This document shows positions 15,680-23,481 of a stretch of DNA of 33,127 bases, in pieces (position 1 is the first letter of the stretch; each line of letters begins with the position of its first letter). The stretch is from Anaerolineae bacterium (GTDB lineage Bacteria; Chloroflexota; Anaerolineae; B4-G1; SLSP01), in NCBI GenBank assembly GCA_016926915.1, contig JAFGNR010000326.1, forward strand, positions 1-33,127, given 5' to 3'. The translations under genes and the position numbers were made by a program. Below the pieces are notes generated by a model that was not told the DNA's origin, did no database searches, and saw only the letters and a list, made by a program, of their open reading frames with translations.

Positions 15680-16018
15680 ATGATACAACAAATCCTATTA
15701 AGTCCTCCGGGAGCCTTTGTGTTTTTCCTGACGTTGACCTATGGCATATACAGATTAGGCGGGAGCATTGCTGCGCCGGGCGAACCACATGAGGACAAGC
15801 ATCTCTCCTATACCGGGGGGGAAAAGGTGCCGCCGCCGACAACCGGCCAACTCTCCTACCACGCCTTCTTCCGACTGGCATTACTCTTCGCTATCTTGCA
15901 CGTGGCAACGCTGGTGCTCGCCATGCTACCCAGAGACGTCGTCTCTCATCGAGTCGCATCACTCTATACCATAGGCATTGCCATTAGCGCCCTCGTGTTA
16001 GCAAAGGAAGAAGCCTAA
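15680..16018 (+). CDS. NuoA-like membrane subunit
   Basis: This 112-residue protein has a first helix (about 10-26), then a polar loop with LSYTGGEKVPPP, then two helices (about 65-82 and 91-106). The layout is that of NuoA/ND3, where the loop between helices 1 and 2 contacts the quinone or redox site. In NuoA the second helix carries acidic residues in an FDVE-like motif; here the aligned segment reads FAILHVATL, with His and no acid. Position between the antiporter genes and the NuoB-like gene supports the assignment. GAGGAG precedes the ATG. The gene ends 1 bp before the NuoB-like start. An MbhI-like assignment is the alternative. Confidence 0.7.
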   Translation: MIQQILLSPPGAFVFFLTLTYGIYRLGGSIAAPGEPHEDKHLSYTGGEKVPPPTTGQLSYHAFFRLALLFAILHVATLVLAMLPRDVVSHRVASLYTIGIAISALVLAKEEA

Positions 16019-16019
16019 G

Positions 16020-16463
16020 ATGCAGCAATGGCTTACTAAACAGGTTCATAACATCGTGAGTTGGGCGCGCCGCAAATCCCCCTGGATTCTGCACTTCAAC
16101 AGCGGGGGTTGCAACGGTTGTGATATCGAGATACTCGATCTCCTGACACCCCGCTATGACGTGGAACGCCTGGGTATCCTCAAGGAGGCATCGCCGCGCC
16201 ACGCCGATATACTCATCTGTACCGGCCCGGTGACACGCCAATCACGGGATCGCCTGCGGCAAATTTATGAGCAGATACCCGAACCCAAATGGGTGGTGGC
16301 CGTAGGGAGCTGTAGTTGCTCTGGCGGCGTTTTTCAGGGGGGGCACAACATCTTGGGTGGTGTAGAAAACGTGCTGCCCGTCGATATCTACATCCCCGGA
16401 TGTCCTTGCCGCCCTGAGGCCATCATTGACGGACTCGCCCAGTTACTGGAGACTATCACATGA
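16020..16463 (+). CDS. NuoB-like small subunit of [NiFe] hydrogenase
   Basis: The 147-residue cytoplasmic-side protein has the proximal [4Fe-4S] cluster ligands of group 4 hydrogenase small subunits. These are Cys31 and Cys34 in GGCNGCDIE, Cys98 in AVGSC, and Cys128 in IPGCP. Spacing CxGC, rather than the CC pair of true complex I NuoB, favours a hydrogenase. Two further Cys lie next to canonical ones, at 100 (SCSC) and 130 (GCPC, where Pro is usual). It passes electrons between the [NiFe] centre of the NuoD-like subunit and the ferredoxin-like NuoI subunit. It overlaps the next gene by 4 bp (ATGA). Confidence 0.9.
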   Translation: MQQWLTKQVHNIVSWARRKSPWILHFNSGGCNGCDIEILDLLTPRYDVERLGILKEASPRHADILICTGPVTRQSRDRLRQIYEQIPEPKWVVAVGSCSCSGGVFQGGHNILGGVENVLPVDIYIPGCPCRPEAIIDGLAQLLETIT

Positions 16464-16909
16464 GCAATGTGAAATTCAACCTAGAAGCATTACTAGCCGC
16501 GTGGCAAAGGGCCTTTCCTAAGCTCAAGTTGACAATGGAAACGCTGCCTCTGGACGAAGTCGTTGTGGCCTTTCCACCTGAGTATCTCGTCCCGGCAGTC
16601 TGCGTTCTCACAGAGCAATTCAACGTGAGACACCTTTCCACTATCACCGGCGACGACACAGGCGAGGGGATTGCGTTACTCTATCATTTCTGGAGCGGAT
16701 CAGGTCTCACCTTACGCACGCGCCTGCCCTACGATGCGCTGCACATCCCCTCGCTTACCGGGATAATTCCGGGCGCCGTGTTCTACGAGCGCGAGGCGGC
16801 GGAGATGCTGGGCGTTATCTTCGAAGGTCATCCCGCCCCCCAACCGTTGCTCATGCCGGATGACTGGGAGGGCGAGCACCCCTTACGCGCTTCTGCAGAA
16901 GATAGATGA
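16460..16909 (+). CDS. NuoC-like (30 kDa) hydrogenase subunit
   Basis: This 149-residue soluble protein resembles the NuoC/HycE-N 30-kDa domain. A beta-rich N-terminal half (LKLTMETLPLDEVVVAFPPEYLVP) is followed by the family segment VFYEREAAEMLGVIFEGHPAPQPLLMPDDWEG, close to the signature of complex I NuoC (ERE-DMFGI-FxGHPDLRRLL). The aligned basic residues of the HPDLRR segment are replaced by Pro and Gln. It is a separate protein here, whereas in E. coli hydrogenases 3 and 4 it is fused to the large subunit. The ATGA overlap with the NuoB-like gene suggests stoichiometric synthesis. It should sit on the cytoplasmic arm next to the large subunit. Confidence 0.85.
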   Translation: MSNVKFNLEALLAAWQRAFPKLKLTMETLPLDEVVVAFPPEYLVPAVCVLTEQFNVRHLSTITGDDTGEGIALLYHFWSGSGLTLRTRLPYDALHIPSLTGIIPGAVFYEREAAEMLGVIFEGHPAPQPLLMPDDWEGEHPLRASAEDR

Positions 16910-17006
16910 ACTATTGCGCGCTACCTGATATATCGACAGCACAGAATACCGGTCCTTGCTGCCAGAAGAGCCGATGAACCATGAATCATATAGACAAGGG
17001 AGAAAC

Positions 17007-18089
17007 ATGAATCGAATAACGGTGCCCATTGGCCCGCAACACCCGCTGCTCAAGGAACCCATGGCTTTCCAGCTAACGGTGGAGGGGGAAAGCGTCATCG
17101 AAAGCACCCTGCGCCTGGGCTACGTGCATCGCGGCATTGAGCGGCTCTGTCAGGAACGCACTTACGTGCAAAATATCCACCTTGTTGAGCGTGTGTGCGG
17201 TATCTGTTCGCATGTCCACACGACGACCTATTGCCAAGGCGTCGAAGCGTTGTTGGGCTTGGAAGTTCCGCTGCGCGGTCTATATCTACGTACCCTGCTC
17301 TGTGAATTGGAACGAATACATAGCCATCTACTCTGGCTCGGCGTGCTGGCGCGTAACATCGGCTTTGACACCATTTTCATGTATGCCTGGCGCGATCGTG
17401 AGATCGTTCTGGACATCATGGAAGATCTCTCAGGCGGGCGGGTCTCCCACGCGGTCAATGTCATTGGCGGTGTCCGCATCGATCTGACAGAAGAACACCG
17501 TGACACGATCCTGTCCCAGCTGGATCTATTGGACAAGCAGGTTGCCCACCTATTGGGCATTGTGGAACACGAGCGATCCTTGAAAGCACGCACCCAGAAT
17601 ATCGGGCATCTATCCTTAGAAGATGTGCGCCGTTACTGCGTCGTGGGGCCGGTAGCACGGGCTTCCGGATTGAACGTAGACCTACGCCGCGACCGACCGC
17701 CGCCCCCCTATGACCGGCTTACTTTCACAGTGCCTGTCCATGAAGATGGAGACGTATGGGCACGCACCTGGGTGCGTATGCGAGAGACAGTCGAAAGCGT
17801 GCGTCTCTGTCGCCAGATCTTGACCCTATTACCCGATGGCCCAGTCGCTGCACGCGCCCGTCGTCGTGTGCCTGCTGGCGAAGTCATCAGCCGCTCCGAG
17901 GCGCCCCGGGGTGAAGTCATCTACTACATCCGTAGCGACGGCAGCGATATACCCGCCCGTGTCAAAATCCGCACCCCCACGCTGACCAGTCTGATCACGC
18001 TGCCCACACAACTTGAAGGAGTCAATATGGCCGATGTCTCCGTGGTGCTTGCCGGCGTCGATCTCTGTATTGCCTGCGCGGACCGATGA
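17007..18089 (+). CDS. NuoD-like large subunit of group 4 [NiFe] hydrogenase
   Basis: The 360-residue protein begins with the NuoD/HycE signature VPIGPQHP and contains both Cys pairs that bind nickel and iron. The N-terminal pair is RVCGICSHVH (Cys64, Cys67, with His71). The C-terminal pair is DLCIACADR (Cys354, Cys357), where the usual Pro after Asp is Leu. Complex I NuoD lacks these Cys, so a hydrogen-reacting active site is expected. The protein ends directly at the Arg after the second pair, so there is no C-terminal extension for a maturation endopeptidase to remove. The ATG at 17007, with AGGGAG upstream, is preferred over 16956, which would add a non-conserved tail. A 97-bp gap separates it from the NuoC-like gene; I see no promoter there. 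Confidence 0.92.
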   Translation: MNRITVPIGPQHPLLKEPMAFQLTVEGESVIESTLRLGYVHRGIERLCQERTYVQNIHLVERVCGICSHVHTTTYCQGVEALLGLEVPLRGLYLRTLLCELERIHSHLLWLGVLARNIGFDTIFMYAWRDREIVLDIMEDLSGGRVSHAVNVIGGVRIDLTEEHRDTILSQLDLLDKQVAHLLGIVEHERSLKARTQNIGHLSLEDVRRYCVVGPVARASGLNVDLRRDRPPPPYDRLTFTVPVHEDGDVWARTWVRMRETVESVRLCRQILTLLPDGPVAARARRRVPAGEVISRSEAPRGEVIYYIRSDGSDIPARVKIRTPTLTSLITLPTQLEGVNMADVSVVLAGVDLCIACADR

Positions 18090-18153
18090 GTACTACGAAT
18101 GAATCAAACTGAACACACGCTGACTATGGCAAGCCAAACCATCAGGAGTTCCT

Positions 18154-19074
18154 ATGGCGCTAATTAACCTGTTGTTCTTTCCCGGCTTTACCTTTCTCTT
18201 CATGTGCGCGCTCTTCTTCGAGTGGCTGGACCGGCGCATCATCGCCCGCTTTCAAGAGCGTGTGGGACCACCCTGGTTCCAGCCGCTGGCCGACTTCATC
18301 AAACTGCTGGCTAAGGAGGATATCGTGCCGAGCGGCGCGCACGCCAAAGCGGCGGCCCTACTCCCCATGTTTTCCCTGACCGCTGTACTGACGGCGGGAC
18401 TCTACGTGCCGGTCGGCAACGTAGTCACAGCTTCCTTTGAGGGCGATCTCATCGTCGTGCTGTTCCTGCTCAGTTTACCCGCGTTGGGCTACTTCCTGGC
18501 GGGATGGACTTCGGTAGGCGTTTACAGTCTGATCGGTGGACATCGCTCGCTGTTGCAATATTTCTCCTACGAGGTGCCTTTCCTAATGGCGGTGGCTAGT
18601 CCGGCGATCCTCAGCGGGTCCTGGCGCATCGCGTCTATCGCCGCATACCAATCCCAGACAACGTGGGGAGCGTTGATGCAACCCTTGGGATTCATCCTGG
18701 CTATCATCGGACTCATCGGCAAGCTCAAACGCGATCCCCTGGACATCCCCAAGGCCAAGTCCGAAGTCGTCGCCGGGTCGCTAACTGATTTCAGCGGACG
18801 GAAGATCGCGCTCTGGCACCTCAGCATTTACATCCAAACCGTGGTCGGCATATTTTTGCTGGTCAATCTTTTCCTGGGGGGAAGCAGTCACCAGAGTTTG
18901 TTCGTCGCATTGCCGATCTTCGGATTGAAGGCGCTGGGAATCTTGATCCTTCTTTCCATGATTAGCGTGCTCTATGCCCGGTTACGCATTGATCAGTTGG
19001 CCAACCTCGGCTGGCGTGTGCTGGCCCCGCTAGCGCTCATACAATTACTGGTCACGATCTGGAGTGGAGGATAA
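18154..19074 (+). CDS. NuoH-like membrane anchor subunit
   Basis: This 306-residue protein with about eight helices matches NuoH/HycD/MbhM. Conserved segments are EWLDRRIIARFQERVGPPWFQPLADFIKLLAKEDIVP (about 23-60), GHRSLLQYFSYEVPF (loop near 130-144), and KLKRDPLDIPKAKSEVVAG, the charged loop that contacts the redox module. In complex I this subunit forms the quinone tunnel; in group 4 hydrogenases it joins the peripheral hydrogenase to the pump arm. AGGAG lies upstream of the ATG. It follows the large-subunit gene after 64 bp and precedes the ferredoxin-like subunit by 3 bp. Confidence 0.92.
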   Translation: MALINLLFFPGFTFLFMCALFFEWLDRRIIARFQERVGPPWFQPLADFIKLLAKEDIVPSGAHAKAAALLPMFSLTAVLTAGLYVPVGNVVTASFEGDLIVVLFLLSLPALGYFLAGWTSVGVYSLIGGHRSLLQYFSYEVPFLMAVASPAILSGSWRIASIAAYQSQTTWGALMQPLGFILAIIGLIGKLKRDPLDIPKAKSEVVAGSLTDFSGRKIALWHLSIYIQTVVGIFLLVNLFLGGSSHQSLFVALPIFGLKALGILILLSMISVLYARLRIDQLANLGWRVLAPLALIQLLVTIWSGG

Positions 19075-19077
19075 CGT

Positions 19078-19458
19078 ATGAGATGCCTTGAATCGATTGC
19101 CTACCTCTTCCCCCGCATTTGGAGGACATTGGCGCGTGGCCCGCAGACGGTAGCCTACCCCCTCAGCCCGATCGATCTGCCCGCAGGCTACCGGGGGCGG
19201 GTACACATCCGCGCGGAGCTATGTCGAGGCTGCGGTCTCTGCGTGCGCGACTGCCCCGCTTTCGGGCTGGAACTGGAACGAGAGGACCGCGAAACCTTTC
19301 GCCTAATCTACCACCCTGATCGCTGCGCCTATTGTGGGCAATGCGAGGAAAGTTGTAACTTCGGAGCAATCTATCTCGACAATGACTTCGTGCACGGCAC
19401 TTTTAATCGCGAAGCATTGATCGAGGTATTGGTGGATCGGAAAAGAACCAACAAATAG
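19078..19458 (+). CDS. NuoI-like ferredoxin subunit with two [4Fe-4S] clusters
   Basis: The 126-residue protein carries two classic cluster motifs: CRGCGLCVRDCPA (Cys49, 52, 55, 59) and CAYCGQCEESCNF (Cys83, 86, 89, 93). The second lacks the final Pro. It is the last gene of the operon and would pass electrons between a soluble partner, probably ferredoxin, and the NuoB-like subunit. There is no NAD-binding module in the operon, which supports ferredoxin over NADH. The gene converges with the glycerate kinase gene, leaving only 25 bp; an imperfect hairpin near 19472-19497 overlaps the kinase 3' end, but I see no convincing terminator. Confidence 0.92.
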   Translation: MRCLESIAYLFPRIWRTLARGPQTVAYPLSPIDLPAGYRGRVHIRAELCRGCGLCVRDCPAFGLELEREDRETFRLIYHPDRCAYCGQCEESCNFGAIYLDNDFVHGTFNREALIEVLVDRKRTNK

Positions 19459-19483
19459 CTCGACAACCCAATGATGACGCTAC

Positions 19484-20833
19484 TTAAAGCGTGGCATCTG
19501 GAGCAACGAGGATGACCAAAAGGTCGTTCACGTTGGTGCCGGTGGGGCCGGTCACCAGAAGATCTCCGGTAGCAGTCAGAAAGGGATAGGTATCATTGTC
19601 GTCCAACGAAGCATAGGGATCCAATCCCAGAGAGCGCGCCCGCGAGAGCGTCGCGCCGTCAACAACAGCGCCAGCAGCATCGGTGGGGCCATCGGTGCCG
19701 TCGGTGGCCAGCGCCATAATTGCAACGCCCGCCAGCCCGTCGATGCCCAAGGCAGCCGCGACTGCCAATTCCTGATTACGCCCGCCCCGCCCCCGCCCCC
19801 GCACCGTGACGGTCGTCTCACCGCCCCAGACGAGACAGGCCGGCGGGGATAGGGGATCGCCGTGTACTCGAAGGCTGCGAGCCAGCGCAGCTGCTACCCG
19901 CCCCACTTCCCGCGCCTTTCCCTCGACGAAAGTTGAAAGCAGCAGCGAGGCGTAGCCCAAACGTTCAGCTTCGGCGACGGCGGCGCGCGCCGCCAGCCGG
20001 TTGGACCCGATCACAATGTTGTGTACAGTTCGGAACAGAGGATCGCCGGGTTTGGGAGTCTCCGCAATGGCGCCGGCTACACCGCGCACCAGGCGCAGAC
20101 GCACCGCCGGCGGCGCCTGCTCCACGAGGCTGTATCGTTCCAGGATGGCCCAGGCTTCGGCGAAGGTCGAAGGGTCGGGCGCCGTGGGACCGGACGCAAT
20201 CACATCCAGGAGATCGCCCACCACGTCTGAAAGCACCAGGACAATCATCTGCGCGGGCGCGGATAACGCCGCCAGCTGCCCGCCCTTGATCCCCGACAGG
20301 TGCTTGCGGATGGTGTTGAGTTCGCCAATTGAAGCGCCCGCGCGCAACAGCGCGAGCGTCGCGGCCTGCAGATCATCCAACGAAAGGCCCTCCACAGGAT
20401 AGGGCAAGAGCGCCGAAGCCCCGCCCGAAAGCAAGACAAGAACCAGGTCCTGGGGTGTGGTCGTTTCGAGAAGACGCACTACGGCGGCGGCGCCTTGCAG
20501 GCCGGCGGCGTCAGGCGCCGGATGCCCCGCTTCGAATACCTCCAGGCGCGCCGGTAGGGAATACCCGGCGGTGTGGCCGTATTTGGTGATCACGACGCCA
20601 GACGTCAACGCCGGACCTAGAAGCGCCGCCGCTTCGGCAGCCATAGGGACAGCAGCTTTTCCCGCAGCCACGAGCAGCCGGCGACCTCCGGTAGCAATCG
20701 GCCAGGCCTCGTGGGAAACGCGCAGAACGCCGCTATCGCAACTGAGAACCCGCCGGACAGCCTGACCGGGATCCACCGCCCGCAAAGCCGCGTCACGAAT
20801 CAATGCCAGATCGGCGCGCAGATCCATAGCCAT
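19484..20833 (-). CDS. Glycerate 2-kinase (DUF4147/MOFRL family)
   Basis: This 449-residue protein matches the GckA/TtuD-type glycerate kinase. The N-terminal DUF4147 domain has AAGKAA (57-62), TKYGHTAG (83-90), EAGHPAPDAAG (101-111) and VLLSGGASALLP (133-144). The C-terminal MOFRL domain contains WGGETTVTVRGRGRGGRNQEL and LATDGTDGPTDAAGA. The enzyme phosphorylates D-glycerate to 2-phosphoglycerate in the cytoplasm, feeding glycolysis from hydroxypyruvate, glyoxylate or sugar-acid breakdown. The start at 20833 follows the upstream stop by 2 bp; an ATG two codons later is also possible, and neither has a strong binding site, which suggests coupled translation. It is last in a leftward unit with a sugar-binding lipoprotein and a glycosidase-like protein, fitting carbohydrate use. 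Confidence 0.9.
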   Translation of the reverse strand: MAMDLRADLALIRDAALRAVDPGQAVRRVLSCDSGVLRVSHEAWPIATGGRRLLVAAGKAAVPMAAEAAALLGPALTSGVVITKYGHTAGYSLPARLEVFEAGHPAPDAAGLQGAAAVVRLLETTTPQDLVLVLLSGGASALLPYPVEGLSLDDLQAATLALLRAGASIGELNTIRKHLSGIKGGQLAALSAPAQMIVLVLSDVVGDLLDVIASGPTAPDPSTFAEAWAILERYSLVEQAPPAVRLRLVRGVAGAIAETPKPGDPLFRTVHNIVIGSNRLAARAAVAEAERLGYASLLLSTFVEGKAREVGRVAAALARSLRVHGDPLSPPACLVWGGETTVTVRGRGRGGRNQELAVAAALGIDGLAGVAIMALATDGTDGPTDAAGAVVDGATLSRARSLGLDPYASLDDNDTYPFLTATGDLLVTGPTGTNVNDLLVILVAPDATL

Positions 20834-20835
20834 CT

Positions 20836-22134
20836 CTAATTTCGCAAGACCGTGAGGGCGTGGGCCGCGGCCTGCTCCGGCGTGACGGCCTCTCCCTCAA
20901 AGAGCAGCTGGAGACCGGACTGCATCGCGCGCCGCACCGCCAGATCGATGGCAGGCGACGGCGCAGGAACCGCCCGCGAAAGCAAGGTGTCGAGGAAGGC
21001 GATCTCGTCCGGCGTCAGAGGCCACAGGGCAAGCGCCTCCCGTTGTGAGGGTAAAAGAGAGGTGTCCTTGGCCAACCCGGAAACACGTCCGGGATCGATC
21101 AGCCATTGAGCCAATACCAGCGCCGCTTCCCGTCGCAACGGCTCCTGGGCAACGACCACCAAGGCCCACGACCGGCCCAGGGAGAACACCGAACCATCCG
21201 CCGTGGGGATGAACGCCGGGCGTCCGACCCGTTCTGCCGCCGTCCAGTATTCGCCGGCCGGCGCTACGGTCATCGTGGTCTCCGCTCCGCGCCACAATGT
21301 CCAGCAAGATGAAGCATCGGATAACGTTGTCGCAACTTCCGCGTCCAGAAGTCCGGCATCCCGCATCACCGCCAGGAAACGATAGAGGCTTTCCAAATAG
21401 GTACGCTCCAACAGGGGCTTCCCCTCTTCGTCGACGATGGTCCCACCCGATCCCAGGTACGCCGTCAACACCGCATCGGAAGCTAAATCCCCTGAAGCCG
21501 CGAGAGGAAACAGCATGGAATACCCGTTGGTCAGCACACCGGTCCAGGAAATGGGCAAGGTTGTCGTGACGCTGGAAGAATAGACCGTGTGTTCTACTTG
21601 ATTCAGGTAAGGAATGCCATAGCGTTGCGCGTCCACCGTGAGCGCGCTTTCGGTAAACGGCAACCAGGCGGCGGGAAGCGCCTCTGTTTCCGTCATCACC
21701 AGGGGCAAAATCACGCCACTTCTGGCCGCAGCCTGCACATCCACTTCACGCATGATGACCAAATCCGGCAAAACTGTTGGCGCGGCCTTCGCTGCCGTTG
21801 TCAGCAAATCCAGAATACCGCCGGCGCCCTCGGTCTTCTTGATCAGAGTCTGCACCTGGATTTCACGGTTATCGCGCGCAAAACTGTTGATCTGGGTAGC
21901 AAGCGACCGGGCGTTGCTCTCCCCACTGTAGGGATCGAGGAAGTCAGGGATCCAGAAGGTGATCGTCGTCAACCCCTCTTCCGGGATCGGGGTAGAGGTA
22001 GGAGCAGGTGCAAGCGTAGGCGCCGGCGATGGCATCTCCGTCTGGGGACGTTCGACTACTGGTGTACCGGTTGTGCAGCCGGCGAACAGTACCATACAGA
22101 ATACCCCCAAGGCAAGAAAGCACTGTATCTTCAT
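20836..22134 (-). CDS. ABC-transporter sugar-binding lipoprotein (family 1 solute-binding protein)
   Basis: The 432-residue protein has a signal peptide and lipobox FAGC (Cys20), a Pro/Thr-rich linker to about residue 52, and then a family 1 extracellular solute-binding fold. It opens with TTITFWIPDFLD, has DLVIMREVDVQAAARSGVILPL and RYGIPYLNQV, and a C-terminal region with ALVLAQWLIDP. It would bind an oligosaccharide or similar compound outside the membrane. No permease or ATPase genes are adjacent, so it is an orphan binding protein that either works with a distant transporter or has a sensing role. AAGGAG precedes the ATG at 22134. It lies 39 bp after the glycosidase-like gene and 2 bp before the glycerate kinase gene. 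Confidence 0.85.
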   Translation of the reverse strand: MKIQCFLALGVFCMVLFAGCTTGTPVVERPQTEMPSPAPTLAPAPTSTPIPEEGLTTITFWIPDFLDPYSGESNARSLATQINSFARDNREIQVQTLIKKTEGAGGILDLLTTAAKAAPTVLPDLVIMREVDVQAAARSGVILPLVMTETEALPAAWLPFTESALTVDAQRYGIPYLNQVEHTVYSSSVTTTLPISWTGVLTNGYSMLFPLAASGDLASDAVLTAYLGSGGTIVDEEGKPLLERTYLESLYRFLAVMRDAGLLDAEVATTLSDASSCWTLWRGAETTMTVAPAGEYWTAAERVGRPAFIPTADGSVFSLGRSWALVVVAQEPLRREAALVLAQWLIDPGRVSGLAKDTSLLPSQREALALWPLTPDEIAFLDTLLSRAVPAPSPAIDLAVRRAMQSGLQLLFEGEAVTPEQAAAHALTVLRN

Positions 22135-22173
22135 GGGTCTCCTTCTTCAATTTCTCTCCAATCCGGCCGGCGT

Positions 22174-23409
22174 TCATTCAATGGCGCCGGTCAGCGCAGA
22201 TTGAACGTAATGGTAAATGGGACGCTCGCGGAAGTCGGGCGTCACAAACGAAAAGTAATCCTGGTAATTGTGGAGTTTGCGGGGGGTTCGAAACACCCAC
22301 ATTGCGACGGTGGGACACCAAGGCCAGTTTTCCTGAGCCCACGCGTAAGCATCAAGTGTATACGTAATCCGCGTAACCGGCTGTACCGCCCACGTCCAGC
22401 GGGGGTGATCATTCCAACCGGCTTCCGTGATATAGAGCGCTTTTTCCTCGTCGCCGTGGGCGCACATGATCTCGCGCAACAACTCGACACGCCGGAAATT
22501 AACGTGGTCTGGAGCCGGAGCCGCGTCCGGCGGAAACGCAAACCCGTAGGCATGGACGGCTAAGGCATCTAGATAGGCCGAGGCGCCGTGCGCATACATG
22601 CGCTCCAGGTAGACGAGATCATTGAGACCAGCAGCGCTGCCTTCCGGCATCAAGGTAGGCGCCAACGCGCCGCCCAACACAACGATATCGGGATTGACCT
22701 CGTGAGCCGCCTGGTAAGCCACGCGCAGGAGCGCCACGTATCCCTCCGGATCAACCGGACGAAAGCCCCACTCGGAAGTTAGATTTGGTTCATTCCAGAT
22801 AACGATATGGCGTACACTGTCACGGTACCGCGCAGCAAAGGCGCCCACGTAACGCGCAAAGTCGGCATAATGCGCTTCATCAAGATAGGTGAACGTCGTC
22901 TCCAGATCGTCGGGGTTGGGCCGCGCCCATGCAGGCGTCATTCCCAAACGCGCGATCACCGTCAATCCCTGGTTTTGAGCGTGCGCGATGATCAAGTCGC
23001 TCTGATTCCAATCGAAGCGTCCGGGGGTATTTTCGACATAAGCCCAGGGGAAATATTCCACAATCCACGCTGCTCCCATCTCACGTGCCATAGCCAACGT
23101 CCGCTGTATCTTCCAGGCTTCGACCTCATCGATCAGGCGAGTATGGACAGCGGCCTTTGGATTGCTAGTAAGCACCTGTTGAGGATTACCCAACGTCACC
23201 AAGACGCCAGGGGGATGCAGCACAAAACCGAGCAAGAGCAGCAAGGCGACCAGGGCCAGATATGGCGCCCATTCGCGATAGAGAACTGCCAGGCGCGCAC
23301 CCGACAGACGATGACGTTCCTTAGTTGCGCTCACGCAGGCATTATACTCGAGCCCTCGAGAAAGCCACAATGCACACAAGGTCACACCTGTGGTAGATTC
23401 GCCGTTCAT
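22174..23409 (-). CDS. Membrane-anchored glycoside-hydrolase-like protein (clan GH-A fold)
   Basis: This 411-residue protein has a cytoplasmic N-terminus, one transmembrane helix (about 49-66) and an external TIM-barrel domain. VIWNEPN gives the acid/base Glu207 and YITEAGW the nucleophile Glu329, the two-glutamate arrangement of GH-A enzymes such as GH39 and GH5. Early barrel strands AAWIVEYFPWAYVENTPGRFDW and VIARLGMTPAWARP also fit. The substrate is unknown, perhaps a plant-type or microbial polysaccharide. The ATG at 23409 has AAGGA upstream and is preferred to the ATG at 23433, which has none. Linked to the binding lipoprotein and glycerate kinase behind it, it suggests a small carbohydrate-use unit. 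It is divergent from the NUDIX gene. Confidence 0.75.
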   Translation of the reverse strand: MNGESTTGVTLCALWLSRGLEYNACVSATKERHRLSGARLAVLYREWAPYLALVALLLLLGFVLHPPGVLVTLGNPQQVLTSNPKAAVHTRLIDEVEAWKIQRTLAMAREMGAAWIVEYFPWAYVENTPGRFDWNQSDLIIAHAQNQGLTVIARLGMTPAWARPNPDDLETTFTYLDEAHYADFARYVGAFAARYRDSVRHIVIWNEPNLTSEWGFRPVDPEGYVALLRVAYQAAHEVNPDIVVLGGALAPTLMPEGSAAGLNDLVYLERMYAHGASAYLDALAVHAYGFAFPPDAAPAPDHVNFRRVELLREIMCAHGDEEKALYITEAGWNDHPRWTWAVQPVTRITYTLDAYAWAQENWPWCPTVAMWVFRTPRKLHNYQDYFSFVTPDFRERPIYHYVQSALTGAIE

Positions 23410-23446
23410 GATTTCCTTGCGTTCCTGTCCCATGACCTATTTCCCA

Positions 23447-23475
23447 TTGCGGCTTCTGGGTCTGGGTAGTACAAT
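23447..23475 (+). promoter_or_regulatory. Promoter of the NUDIX/FAD-oxidase pair
   Basis: TTGCGG (23447-23452) and TACAAT (23470-23475) are separated by 17 nt. The expected transcription start (about 23482) coincides with the first ATG of the NUDIX gene, implying a leaderless message or a later start codon. Confidence 0.6.
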
Positions 23476-23481
23476 AGTCCT

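Noticed and set aside
10393-19458. Reading the operon as ordinary NADH dehydrogenase (nuo)
   Set aside because: NuoE, F and G are missing, the D subunit has both [NiFe] Cys pairs, and the B subunit has CxGC rather than CC.
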